DNA from: a virus
Direction: 5' to 3' (one strand)
Length of the DNA stretch: 38,047 bases
IMG/VR virus record: IMGVR_UViG_3300034101_001526
Location: 1-38,047 of that record
Notes under the pieces: model-generated
What the model was told of the DNA's origin: nothing
What the model saw: only the letters and a program-made list of their open reading frames with translations
Databases searched by the model: none
Program-made: the position numbers and the translations under genes
Shown here: piece after piece, positions 14,404 through 22,173 of the stretch
How the letters are laid out: every line of letters starts with the position of its first letter
Numbering within the stretch: position 1 is the first letter of the stretch

Positions 14404-15987
14404 ATGAGTCAAAATCCTTCTGATTTAAGAGAAATAATTAAAGCTGAATATATTAAATGTGCTCAAGACCCAGCACATTTCATGAAAAAATATTGTTATA
14501 TTCAGCATCCCTTACAAGGAAAAATTATATTCAATCTATATCCATTTCAAGGAAAAGTATTAAATTTATGGAAAGATAATCCATATAATATTGTATTAAA
14601 ATCAAGACAATTAGGTATTTCAACACTATCAGCTGGTTATTCTTTATGGTTAATGATATTCCATAGAGATAAAAATATACTTTGTATTGCCACAAAGCAA
14701 GAAACAGCTAAAAACATGGTTACTAAAGTTAAATTCATGTTTGATAATTTACCTAATTGGCTAAAAGTACAAGCCGTAGAAAATAACAAACTAACACTTA
14801 GGTTAGCAAATGGTTCTCAAATAAAAGCAGTATCAGCAGCGGGTGATGCCGGTCGATCAGAAGCAGTATCATTACTACTAATTGATGAGGCTGCATTTAT
14901 TGAAGGTATTGATTCTATTTGGGCTTCAGCACAACAAACCTTAGCAACAGGTGGTGGTGCTATTGTGTTATCTACTCCATATGGTACAGGTAATTGGTTC
15001 CATAAAACATGGGTAGCAGCAGAAGCAAATGATAATGATTTCTTACCTATTAAATTACCATGGTATGTTCATCCTGAAAGAGATGAAGCATGGAGAAAAA
15101 AACAAGACGAATTATTAGGTGATCCTAGATTAGCAGCACAAGAGTGTGATTGCGATTTTAGTACTTCTGGTGATGTTGTATTTTATCCTGAATGGATAGA
15201 ATTTATTAAAGAAACAACAATACAAGAACCTGTAGAACGTAGAGGTGTGGATAAAAATTTATGGGTTTGGGAAAGTCCAAATTACACTCAAAATTATATG
15301 GTGTTAGCTGATGTAGCTAGAGGTGATGGTAAAGACTTTTCAGCGGCCCATGTTATTCATATTGAAACAAACACACAAGTAGCAGAATATAAAGGTCAAA
15401 TGCCACCTAAAGAATTTGGATACTTTTTAGTATCTTTAGCTACTGAATATAATGATGCTTTATTAGTAATTGAAAATGCTAATGTAGGTTGGTCTACATT
15501 AGATTCAGCTATTGAACGAGGTTATAGAAATTTATATTACTCACCTAAATCAGATTCAGGTAATTCAGATTCTTATTTTGATCAATTTTCAGATCATTCT
15601 AAAATGACACCTGGTTTCACAATGTCTTTAAGAACTCGTCCTTTAGTAATTAATAAATTTAGAGAATATATTGGTGATAAAAGTGTTACTATTAAATCTA
15701 AACGATTACTAGAAGAAATGAAAGTATTCATTTGGAAAAATGGTAGACCAGAAGCACAATCAGGATATAACGATGATTTAATTATGAGTTTTGCTACAGG
15801 TATGTACTTAAGAGATACTTCATTAAAATTTAAATCACAAAACCTAGAAATGTCTAGAGCAACATTAGGTAATATGTCTGTTAATAGAACAGGATTTACG
15901 GGTGCTTATGGTTCTAGTGTTCCTAACCCATATAGTATACAAAATGGAATGGGTGGAGCAGAAGATATTAGTTGGTTAATACGATAA
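14404..15987 (+). CDS. gp17: Large terminase subunit (T4 gp17-like)
   Basis: A 527-residue packaging motor. The ATPase domain has a Walker-A-like KSRQLGIST (near residues 66-74) and Walker B LLLIDEAAF with D161/E162; TGGGAIVLSTPYGTGNW supplies the coupling motif. The nuclease domain has LADVARGDG (D303), VIENANVGW (E357) and YNDDLIMS (D457/D458), the RNase-H-like acidic triad that cuts concatemers. Length is shorter than T4 gp17 (610), mainly at the N-terminus. No small terminase (gp16) is recognised next to it. It starts the head module, one base after the possible spanin gene. Confidence 0.96.
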   Translation: MSQNPSDLREIIKAEYIKCAQDPAHFMKKYCYIQHPLQGKIIFNLYPFQGKVLNLWKDNPYNIVLKSRQLGISTLSAGYSLWLMIFHRDKNILCIATKQETAKNMVTKVKFMFDNLPNWLKVQAVENNKLTLRLANGSQIKAVSAAGDAGRSEAVSLLLIDEAAFIEGIDSIWASAQQTLATGGGAIVLSTPYGTGNWFHKTWVAAEANDNDFLPIKLPWYVHPERDEAWRKKQDELLGDPRLAAQECDCDFSTSGDVVFYPEWIEFIKETTIQEPVERRGVDKNLWVWESPNYTQNYMVLADVARGDGKDFSAAHVIHIETNTQVAEYKGQMPPKEFGYFLVSLATEYNDALLVIENANVGWSTLDSAIERGYRNLYYSPKSDSGNSDSYFDQFSDHSKMTPGFTMSLRTRPLVINKFREYIGDKSVTIKSKRLLEEMKVFIWKNGRPEAQSGYNDDLIMSFATGMYLRDTSLKFKSQNLEMSRATLGNMSVNRTGFTGAYGSSVPNPYSIQNGMGGAEDISWLIR

Positions 15988-15995
15988 TATTTATA
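15988..15995 (+). promoter_or_regulatory. Candidate late promoter TATTTATA
   Basis: Exact octamer immediately after the terminase stop codon and 20 nt before the portal ATG at 16016; the spacer is A-rich (AATAAAATAACAATAAA). Confidence 0.5.
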
Positions 15996-16015
15996 ATTAA
16001 TAAAATAACAATAAA

Positions 16016-17884
16016 ATGGCAGATACAAGTTTATTCTCACGTCTAAAACGATTATTCTCTACAGACGTAGTAATGAGAAATGAGGGTGGTAATCAACTTA
16101 AAGTAATGGATGTTAACACCATTCAACAAACTGGTGATTTAATAAATAATTCTTTAGCTGATAGATACAATAGAATATACTCTCCTAATGCTTCATCATT
16201 ATATGGACAGCAATTAAATCTAAACTATCAATACTTACGTACCCAATTATATTCAGATTATGATATTATGGATGCGGATGCTATTGTAGGTTCAGCATTA
16301 GACATTATAGCTGATGAGTCTACATTAAAAGATGATATGAATGAAGTATTATCTATTCGTTCATCAGACGAAAACATTCAAAGAATATTATATAATTTAT
16401 TCTATGATGTATTAAATATTGAATTCAACTTATGGTCTTGGATTCGCCAAATGTGTAAATATGGTGATTTTTTCTTAAAATTAGAAATTGCTGAAAAATT
16501 TGGTGTATATAATGTTATACCATATACAGCATATCACATTGAACGACAAGAACATTATGATCCTAAAAATCCAGCATCTGTTCGTTTCCAGTATAAAGCT
16601 GATGGGTTTTATTCAGGTGATGGTTACTATAGTACACCTACATTAGGTCAAAAGAATGAGCCAGGTATATTTTTTGATAATTATGAAATTGCTCACTTTA
16701 GATTAATCACTGATGTTAATTACTTACCTTATGGTAGATCTTATTTAGAACCAGCTCGTCGTTTATATAAACAATATGCATTAATGGAAGATGCAATGTT
16801 AATCCATCGCGTAGTTCGTTCACCAGAAAAACGTACTTTCTTTATTAATGTTGGTTCTATTCCACCTAATGAAGTTGAAGCATTTATGCAGAAAACTATT
16901 AGTTCAATGAAACGTACTCCGTTAATGGACCAAAAGACAGGTGAATATAACTTAAAATATAATATGCAAAACTTACTAGAAGATTTTTATATTCCAGTAA
17001 GAGGTAATGACCAAGCAACACGTATTGATAATACTAAAGGTTTAGATTATGATGGTATTCAAGATGTTGAATATTTAAGAGATAAGTTATTTGCAGCGTT
17101 AAAAGTACCTAAAGCATTTTTAGGTTATGATAAAGATTTACAAGGTAAAGCTACATTAGCAGCAGAAGATATTAGATTTGCTCGTACAATTGATAGAATA
17201 CAACGTATTACATTATCAGAATTATATAAAATTGCATTAGTACATTTATATGTACAAGGTTATACTAATGAAGAATTAACAAACTTCGAATTATCATTAA
17301 CAACACCATCAATCATATACGAACAAGAACGTATTATGCTAATGAAAGAAAAAGTAGATTTAGCTAAAAATATGATTGAAACTAAATTAATGCCTTCAGA
17401 TTGGATTTATGATAATTTATTTAGATTCTCAGAAGATCAATTAGATGAATATAGAGATTTAATGATTGAAGATGCTAAACGTGAATTCCGTATAACTCAA
17501 ATTAGAGAAGAAGGTAATGATCCAATAGAAACAGGTAAATCATATGGTACACCACACGATCTAGCTAGTTTATATAGTAAAAATGGTGGAGCACCTGGTG
17601 AATTACCATTACCATATGATAATGATACTCAATTAGGTCGTCCAAAAGAAAAAGTATCTAGTATTAATACTCAAGATAATGCGTTTGGTCGTGATAGATT
17701 AGGCGTTAAAGATATGAAAACTGATGACCAGTCTGGATATAGTAATTCAAAATCAATGATGGAAAATGCTAAAACATCTTTATTAAAGAATAAAAGAATA
17801 TTAGAAGAGGTTGATAAAAAGTTAGTGTCTTTTAAAAAAGATGAAGGAAATTCGTTACTTGATGAATCCCAAATTAGAGAATAA
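16016..17884 (+). CDS. gp20: Portal vertex protein (T4 gp20-like)
   Basis: A 622-residue protein matching T4-type portals in length (T4 gp20 is 524) and local sequence: DADAIVGSALDIIADEST near residues 80-100, NYLPYGRSYLEPARRLYKQY, RVVRSPEKRTFFINVG and VPKAFLGYDKDLQGKATLA. The portal is a dodecamer at one capsid vertex, nucleates prohead assembly and is the channel for DNA packaging by the terminase. Residues after about 530 form a Gly/Asn/charged extension not needed for the core fold. It has an upstream TATTTATA box. Confidence 0.95.
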   Translation: MADTSLFSRLKRLFSTDVVMRNEGGNQLKVMDVNTIQQTGDLINNSLADRYNRIYSPNASSLYGQQLNLNYQYLRTQLYSDYDIMDADAIVGSALDIIADESTLKDDMNEVLSIRSSDENIQRILYNLFYDVLNIEFNLWSWIRQMCKYGDFFLKLEIAEKFGVYNVIPYTAYHIERQEHYDPKNPASVRFQYKADGFYSGDGYYSTPTLGQKNEPGIFFDNYEIAHFRLITDVNYLPYGRSYLEPARRLYKQYALMEDAMLIHRVVRSPEKRTFFINVGSIPPNEVEAFMQKTISSMKRTPLMDQKTGEYNLKYNMQNLLEDFYIPVRGNDQATRIDNTKGLDYDGIQDVEYLRDKLFAALKVPKAFLGYDKDLQGKATLAAEDIRFARTIDRIQRITLSELYKIALVHLYVQGYTNEELTNFELSLTTPSIIYEQERIMLMKEKVDLAKNMIETKLMPSDWIYDNLFRFSEDQLDEYRDLMIEDAKREFRITQIREEGNDPIETGKSYGTPHDLASLYSKNGGAPGELPLPYDNDTQLGRPKEKVSSINTQDNAFGRDRLGVKDMKTDDQSGYSNSKSMMENAKTSLLKNKRILEEVDKKLVSFKKDEGNSLLDESQIRE

Positions 17885-17895
17885 GAAATACTACA

Positions 17896-17903
17896 TATTT
17901 ATA
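17896..17903 (+). promoter_or_regulatory. Candidate late promoter TATTTATA
   Basis: Exact octamer 11 nt after the portal stop and 16 nt before the ATG at 17920. Confidence 0.45.
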
Positions 17904-17919
17904 ATAAAACAATTTAGGA

Positions 17920-18774
17920 ATGAGTGTAAAACATTCAAAATATAAGAATACTGGTATATTATTTGAATTACTAGTCAGACAAATAACAGCTGATACATTA
18001 TCAGGTACTGATTCTAAGGCAGCTAAAATTTTGAAAAAACATTTTGTCAAAACTGAATTAGGCAAAGAATATAAATTATATGAAACTTTACTTAACCATA
18101 ATAAGTTAAGTGAAGGTAAAGCTGACTTAATAATTAACACATTATTAGAAAACGCTAAGTACCTAAACAGATCAGCATTACGTCGTCAAAAATATAATTT
18201 AATTAAAGAAATTAAAGAAAATTATAATATTGATGAGTTTTTCAAAACAAAATTACCTAACTATAAAACTCAAGCAGCTTTATATACATTATTAGAATTA
18301 TATAGTGAATCTAAAGCACCTAATCCTAATGAAGTAATAGCTAATAAATTAATATTATTAGAACACTTAACATCTACTCCTGTAACTCCTAAAGTAAAAG
18401 ATACTTTAATGGAAGAATTTAAAACATATGACAAAGATGTTCGTATGTTAACATACAGAGTAATGTTAGAAAAATTTAATTCTAAATACTCAGATTTAAA
18501 TAATGAACAAAAATTAGTATTAAGAGAGTTTATTAATTGTGTAGATAATCCAGATAAACTTAAAGAATTTTATAATGTTAAAGTTCAAGAAATTAAAACT
18601 AGTTTATCTAAATTAAATAAAAAAGTAGAAGATAAAGCTACAAATATTAAAATAAATGAAGTACATAACATGTTAACTATTTTATCTAAAACAGATAGAA
18701 TAGATAACAATGATATGACTAATTTACTTCATTATTATGAATTATTAGCAGAATTATATAAAATTCATGGATAA
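17920..18774 (+). CDS. Conserved head-module hypothetical protein
   Basis: A 284-residue, largely helical, lysine/leucine-rich protein (NTGILFELLVRQITADTL near the start; LVLREFINCVDNPDKLKEFY later). I recall proteins of this kind between portal and protease in marine T4-like phages, but no function. Its position is where T4 encodes the small prohead-core proteins gp67 and gp68, though the sequence does not resemble them to my eye. No tag at the N-terminus. It ends overlapping the next gene by 8 nt. Confidence 0.75.
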   Translation: MSVKHSKYKNTGILFELLVRQITADTLSGTDSKAAKILKKHFVKTELGKEYKLYETLLNHNKLSEGKADLIINTLLENAKYLNRSALRRQKYNLIKEIKENYNIDEFFKTKLPNYKTQAALYTLLELYSESKAPNPNEVIANKLILLEHLTSTPVTPKVKDTLMEEFKTYDKDVRMLTYRVMLEKFNSKYSDLNNEQKLVLREFINCVDNPDKLKEFYNVKVQEIKTSLSKLNKKVEDKATNIKINEVHNMLTILSKTDRIDNNDMTNLLHYYELLAELYKIHG

Positions 18775-19228
18775 GCTAAAAATACTTATTAAAAAAGCTT
18801 TAGAAGAAGAATCGGTAACTGGAGCTGGCCCATCAGCTGGTACTTTTACTCCAGGGACAGGTGCTCAATATGCTACACCAAACGCATTTAAAAAAGGTAC
18901 TAATTCAAAAGGTACTAAAAATATATACTACTATAAACTGGGTTTTAAGCCGGTTAAACAAACTAAACTAAGTGAGGCGCAACTAGATACTGATGCGTAT
19001 ATAGACAGTTTAAATATAGAAGATAAGAGCTTAAAAACACATATCAAATCAAGATTAGAAGGATTTGATACTATAGAGAAAAAATTAAATGAATTAGTAC
19101 CATTATTGCAAAAAGCAAAACAACGTACATTAGATTATTATAAAAATAAACCTAATTACAGTGTAGTATATGGTACAGATTTAGCAAATGATTATTTAAC
19201 AGACTTAATAGATTTATTCAAAAATTAA
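18767..19228 (+). CDS. Head protein sharing the capsid protein's mature N-terminal motif
   Basis: A 153-residue protein. Residues 1-13 (MDKLKILIKKALEE) are a tag-like helix with L-E-E at 12-14 or A-L-E at 11-13. Directly after it comes SVTGAGPSAGTFTPG, almost the same as DTGAGSSAGTFTPG that follows the predicted processing site in the major capsid protein (residues 62-75). The rest contains a YYYKLGFKPVKQTK segment and a helical C-terminus. It is probably a minor head component that, after cleavage, exposes the same N-terminal arm as the capsid protein. Function unknown. Confidence 0.78.
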   Translation: MDKLKILIKKALEEESVTGAGPSAGTFTPGTGAQYATPNAFKKGTNSKGTKNIYYYKLGFKPVKQTKLSEAQLDTDAYIDSLNIEDKSLKTHIKSRLEGFDTIEKKLNELVPLLQKAKQRTLDYYKNKPNYSVVYGTDLANDYLTDLIDLFKN

Positions 19229-19231
19229 AAT

Positions 19232-19462
19232 ATGGCAACAATACCTGTAAACCCATCAGCAACATTATTAAGTGGATCAGCCTCAGTAACTGGTTCTTTT
19301 GCTGGTTTCACAGTAGCACAAGCAGTTACTTTTACTGGATTAAAAGACGCAAATGGTACTAATTTAGTAGGAAATGGATTAACATTCGCTTCAGGAATGA
19401 CAGTTCCTATTTATGTGACTAGTGCATCAATATCAGCAGGAGCAATATTACTTTATAACTAA
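19232..19462 (+). CDS. Small beta-rich head-module protein
   Basis: A 76-residue protein rich in Ser, Thr, Ala, Gly and Val with almost no charge (SGSASVTGSFAGFTVAQAV). The pattern suggests a small beta-sandwich, as in capsid decoration or fibre-tip proteins. It resembles the repetitive GSLSVSG style of the fibre genes in this window rather than its charged neighbours. It sits 3 nt after the preceding stop, 8 nt before the next gene. A role in decorating the head is a guess from position. Confidence 0.6.
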   Translation: MATIPVNPSATLLSGSASVTGSFAGFTVAQAVTFTGLKDANGTNLVGNGLTFASGMTVPIYVTSASISAGAILLYN

Positions 19463-19470
19463 TTATAAAC

Positions 19471-20241
19471 ATGAAAACATTACAAGAACAATATACTTTA
19501 ATTAACGAAGGTAAAGGAGATAAAAATTTCTTCTTAAAACAAGCACGCCATTTATTCCCTGAGTATGTAAATCAATATACTGACTATAATAATGCTGTAA
19601 AAATTTTAAAATCAAAGAGTATTTTACACGAAAATATAAATACTATATCTACTTCTACTAAATCTATATTTCAAATATTTAAAGAAAATATAAATGAAAT
19701 GAATATGGATAAAGTATATAAAGTATTTGATTATTTTAAAGATAAATCATACGAATTTACAAAAGATGTAAAACCAGTAATGAATAAAATGGGTTTAACA
19801 TCAGATGAACAACAAGAAGTTGAAGTAATGTTATTTGATTATGATAGAGAATATGATGAGATAGATGAGATATTAGCTGAAGCTATTGGTGTTAAAAATA
19901 AAAAAGAATATGGTGATCAAAATGAATTTGAATCAATTGATAAAGATGTTCAAAAAGCATTAGATAACCAATTTGACTATAAAGATAAGAAAAATATTGA
20001 TAATGTTTATGGTACATCTTTCTTAAATGGCTACTATGCTGAAATGAAAGATCCTAAAAATTCTAAAAAAACACCTGACGAAATAAAACAAATTGTTTTA
20101 AAAAACATGGATAAAAACATAAATTATTATGCTGAAAATGCTATGTTTGGAACAAAAGGTGTTGGATTTAAAGAAATGAAAGATACTGAACCTGTTAAAG
20201 GTAAGTATAAATCAAGTGGATATGGCGATTTAAAAAAATAA
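19471..20241 (+). CDS. T4-internal-protein-like tagged head protein
   Basis: A 256-residue protein whose start, MKTLQEQYTLINEGKG, resembles the capsid-targeting sequence of T4 internal proteins (MKTYQEF followed by I-x-E); here I-N-E is at 11-13. The body is helical and highly charged (MDKVYKVFDYFKDKSYEFTK, EYDEIDEILAEAIG), with a basic C-terminus ending in KSSGYGDLKK. Repeated short motifs (SILHENINT, FKENINEMN) look like additional cleavage sites. It immediately precedes the protease gene by 1 nt, as expected for a core protein. Its activity after injection, if any, is unknown. Confidence 0.75.
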   Translation: MKTLQEQYTLINEGKGDKNFFLKQARHLFPEYVNQYTDYNNAVKILKSKSILHENINTISTSTKSIFQIFKENINEMNMDKVYKVFDYFKDKSYEFTKDVKPVMNKMGLTSDEQQEVEVMLFDYDREYDEIDEILAEAIGVKNKKEYGDQNEFESIDKDVQKALDNQFDYKDKKNIDNVYGTSFLNGYYAEMKDPKNSKKTPDEIKQIVLKNMDKNINYYAENAMFGTKGVGFKEMKDTEPVKGKYKSSGYGDLKK

Positions 20242-20242
20242 A

Positions 20243-20854
20243 ATGAAACAAGTATTAATAGAAACGCAATTATTTAGCCCTAAGCCCATTAAATTAACTG
20301 AAAGCATTACTGCTAGTGGTAATCCATTAGTTGAAGGTATTTTAGCTACAGTTGAAGTAAAAAACGGAAACGGTAGATATTATGCTCGTAAATTATGGGA
20401 ACGTGAATTAGAAAAATATATGCAATCTGTTAATGAAAATAGAGCATTAGGTGAGTTAGATCACCCTGATTCATCAATTATAAATTTAAAAAATGTATCT
20501 CATAATATAAAAAAAGTATGGTGGAATGGTGACAATATATTAGGTGCTATAGAAATTTTACCTACACCCTCAGGCAATATTTTAAAAGCATTAATTGACA
20601 GTGGTGTAACAATTGGTGTATCTTCACGCGGTATGGGTTCGTTAGAACAAAGAGGTAACGTGATGGAAGTACAAGAAGATTTTGAATTATTATGTTGGGA
20701 TTTTGTTTCAACACCATCAAATCCAGGCTCATGGATGTATCCAGTAAAAAGTGCTATGAATGAGAGTTTAATGAGAGATATTAATAAATACTCTAGAATA
20801 AACTCAATAGTGACAGAAATTCTATGTGCTAACGGATCTTGCCCTATATTTTAA
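20243..20854 (+). CDS. gp21: Prohead core protease (T4 gp21-like)
   Basis: A 203-residue serine protease. Conserved blocks are RALGELDHPDSS (catalytic His74), TIGVSSRGMGSL (catalytic Ser at 127 or 128) and CWDFVSTPSNPG (D153), as in T4 gp21 and herpesvirus assemblins. The N-terminus (MKQVLIETQL; L-I-E at 5-7, L-T-E at 18-20) and C-terminus carry potential self-cleavage sites. T4 gp21 cuts after (I/L)-x-E to mature the shell and digest the core; that rule underlies my reading of the tags in this window. A terminator follows the gene. Confidence 0.94.
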   Translation: MKQVLIETQLFSPKPIKLTESITASGNPLVEGILATVEVKNGNGRYYARKLWERELEKYMQSVNENRALGELDHPDSSIINLKNVSHNIKKVWWNGDNILGAIEILPTPSGNILKALIDSGVTIGVSSRGMGSLEQRGNVMEVQEDFELLCWDFVSTPSNPGSWMYPVKSAMNESLMRDINKYSRINSIVTEILCANGSCPIF

Positions 20855-20887
20855 ATTAACCCCTTTATTAATAGTATTAATAAATCG

Positions 20888-20916
20888 ATGCCTCTCAAAA
20901 AGAGGCATTTCTTTTT
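20888..20916 (+). terminator. Rho-independent terminator after protease gene
   Basis: ATGCCTCT / AGAGGCAT 8-bp stem with a CAAAA loop, followed by TTCTTTTT. It isolates the scaffold/capsid transcription unit from upstream genes. Confidence 0.85.
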
Positions 20917-20952
20917 CCACTCCTGTGTATTTTTCAAAAATCCGGACATATG

Positions 20953-21056
20953 TATATTAGAATATACTGCCCGTTTCCCTTATGCAGTATTTGATATTAA
21001 CAATTCTATTACACTTCCCCCCTAATAAGTGTATTTCCAAAACAAAATTTGAGGAC
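20953..21056 (+). promoter_or_regulatory. Structured leader of the scaffold-capsid operon
   Basis: Part of the longest intergenic stretch in the window. It has TATATTAG (20953-20960), like the -7 boxes elsewhere but without a clear TTTG 20 nt upstream. Two hairpins follow: ATACTGC / GCAGTAT (20964-20970 with 20984-20990) and TACACTT / AAGTGTA (21010-21016 with 21027-21033, C-rich loop). A clear GAGGA Shine-Dalgarno lies at 21051, about 9 nt before the ATG at 21065. Most other genes here lack such a site. The hairpins could stabilise or regulate the mRNA. Confidence 0.45.
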
Positions 21057-21064
21057 AAAAAACA

Positions 21065-22138
21065 ATGAGTACAAAAAGAGATTTGCTTAAGGAAGCTATC
21101 GAAGATGCTAAAGCAGTTAAAGAAACAGCTATAGCAAACGCAAAAGCAGTTCTTGAGGAAGCTTTCACACCTCATTTAAAATCTATGTTAGCAGCTAAAC
21201 TTCAAGAAATGGAAGATGAAGATTTAGACGAAGCTAAAATGGACGATTTAGATGAAATGAAAGATGAAAAAGAGCTTGATGAAGCTAGTGAAGAAATCAA
21301 AGAAGAAGATTTAATCAATGATCCTAAAGGTCCAACAGCACACGGTAACGTAGCTGAGGAAGAAGAATCATTAGATGAATTAAACTTAGATGAATTATTA
21401 GCTGAATTAGAAGCAGAAGAAATGTCAGAAGCAAAAGAAGAAGACATGACTGAAGCTAAAAAAGATGACGAAGATAAAAAAGATCTTAAAGAAGCTGAAG
21501 AAGAAGTTGAAACTGAAGAAGAAATCAACATCGAAGACATGACTGAAGAAGATTTAAAATCATTTATCGAAGACGTTATTAAAGACATGGTTGAAGCTGG
21601 CGAATTAGAAGCTGGTGAAGGCATGGAAGGTGAAGAAGGTGAAGAAATGGCTGGTGAAGAAGAAATGGCTGGTGAAGAAGAAGTTTCAATTGACGAATTA
21701 TTAGCAGAAATCGAAAAAGAAGAAAAAATGGATGAAGCTAAAGAAGGTGATATGGATGAAGCATATTCTAAAATGAAAAAAGATTTAGATGAAGCTTACA
21801 AAACTATCGAGTCAATGAGAAAAGATATCAATGAAGTAAATTTATTAAACGCTAAATTACTTTACACTAACAAAATTTTCAAAGCTAAAAACTTAACTGA
21901 ATCACAAAAAGTAAAAGTTTTAAACGCATTCGACAAAGCAACAACTGTTAAAGAAACTAAATTAGTTTACGAAACATTAACTGAAGGATTAAAAGAAAAA
22001 TCTAAATCACCAGTTAACGAATCATTAAAAACAAGTTTAGCTTCTAAAGTTACTACAACATCAACTGCAAAACAACCGATTGTTGAAGTTACTGAAGCAT
22101 TTAAGAGAATGCAAAGAATTGCAGGAATTATTAAATAA
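21065..22138 (+). CDS. gp22: Prohead scaffold / core protein (T4 gp22-like)
   Basis: A 357-residue, extremely Glu/Asp/Lys-rich helical protein directly upstream of the capsid gene, the position and composition of T4 gp22, the main internal scaffold. It begins MSTKRDLLKEAIEDAK, with L-K-E at 8-10, and has many further (L/I)-x-E sites for degradation by the protease. The C-terminus (EVTEAFKRMQRIAGIIK) is the second tag class seen at the N-termini of the genes at 2092 and 7851. This suggests that the tag is the core-assembly interface. Codons are richer in C-ending forms than in most neighbours, consistent with high expression. Confidence 0.85.
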   Translation: MSTKRDLLKEAIEDAKAVKETAIANAKAVLEEAFTPHLKSMLAAKLQEMEDEDLDEAKMDDLDEMKDEKELDEASEEIKEEDLINDPKGPTAHGNVAEEEESLDELNLDELLAELEAEEMSEAKEEDMTEAKKDDEDKKDLKEAEEEVETEEEINIEDMTEEDLKSFIEDVIKDMVEAGELEAGEGMEGEEGEEMAGEEEMAGEEEVSIDELLAEIEKEEKMDEAKEGDMDEAYSKMKKDLDEAYKTIESMRKDINEVNLLNAKLLYTNKIFKAKNLTESQKVKVLNAFDKATTVKETKLVYETLTEGLKEKSKSPVNESLKTSLASKVTTTSTAKQPIVEVTEAFKRMQRIAGIIK

Positions 22139-22173
22139 AAAATTTAAAAACTAAAAACCAAAAATTAAAAACA

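Noticed and set aside
18767-19228. Assignment of the 18767 gene as the vertex protein gp24.
   Set aside because: It shares only the short TGAGxSAGTFTPG segment with the capsid protein and is far too short for a gp24-type fold.
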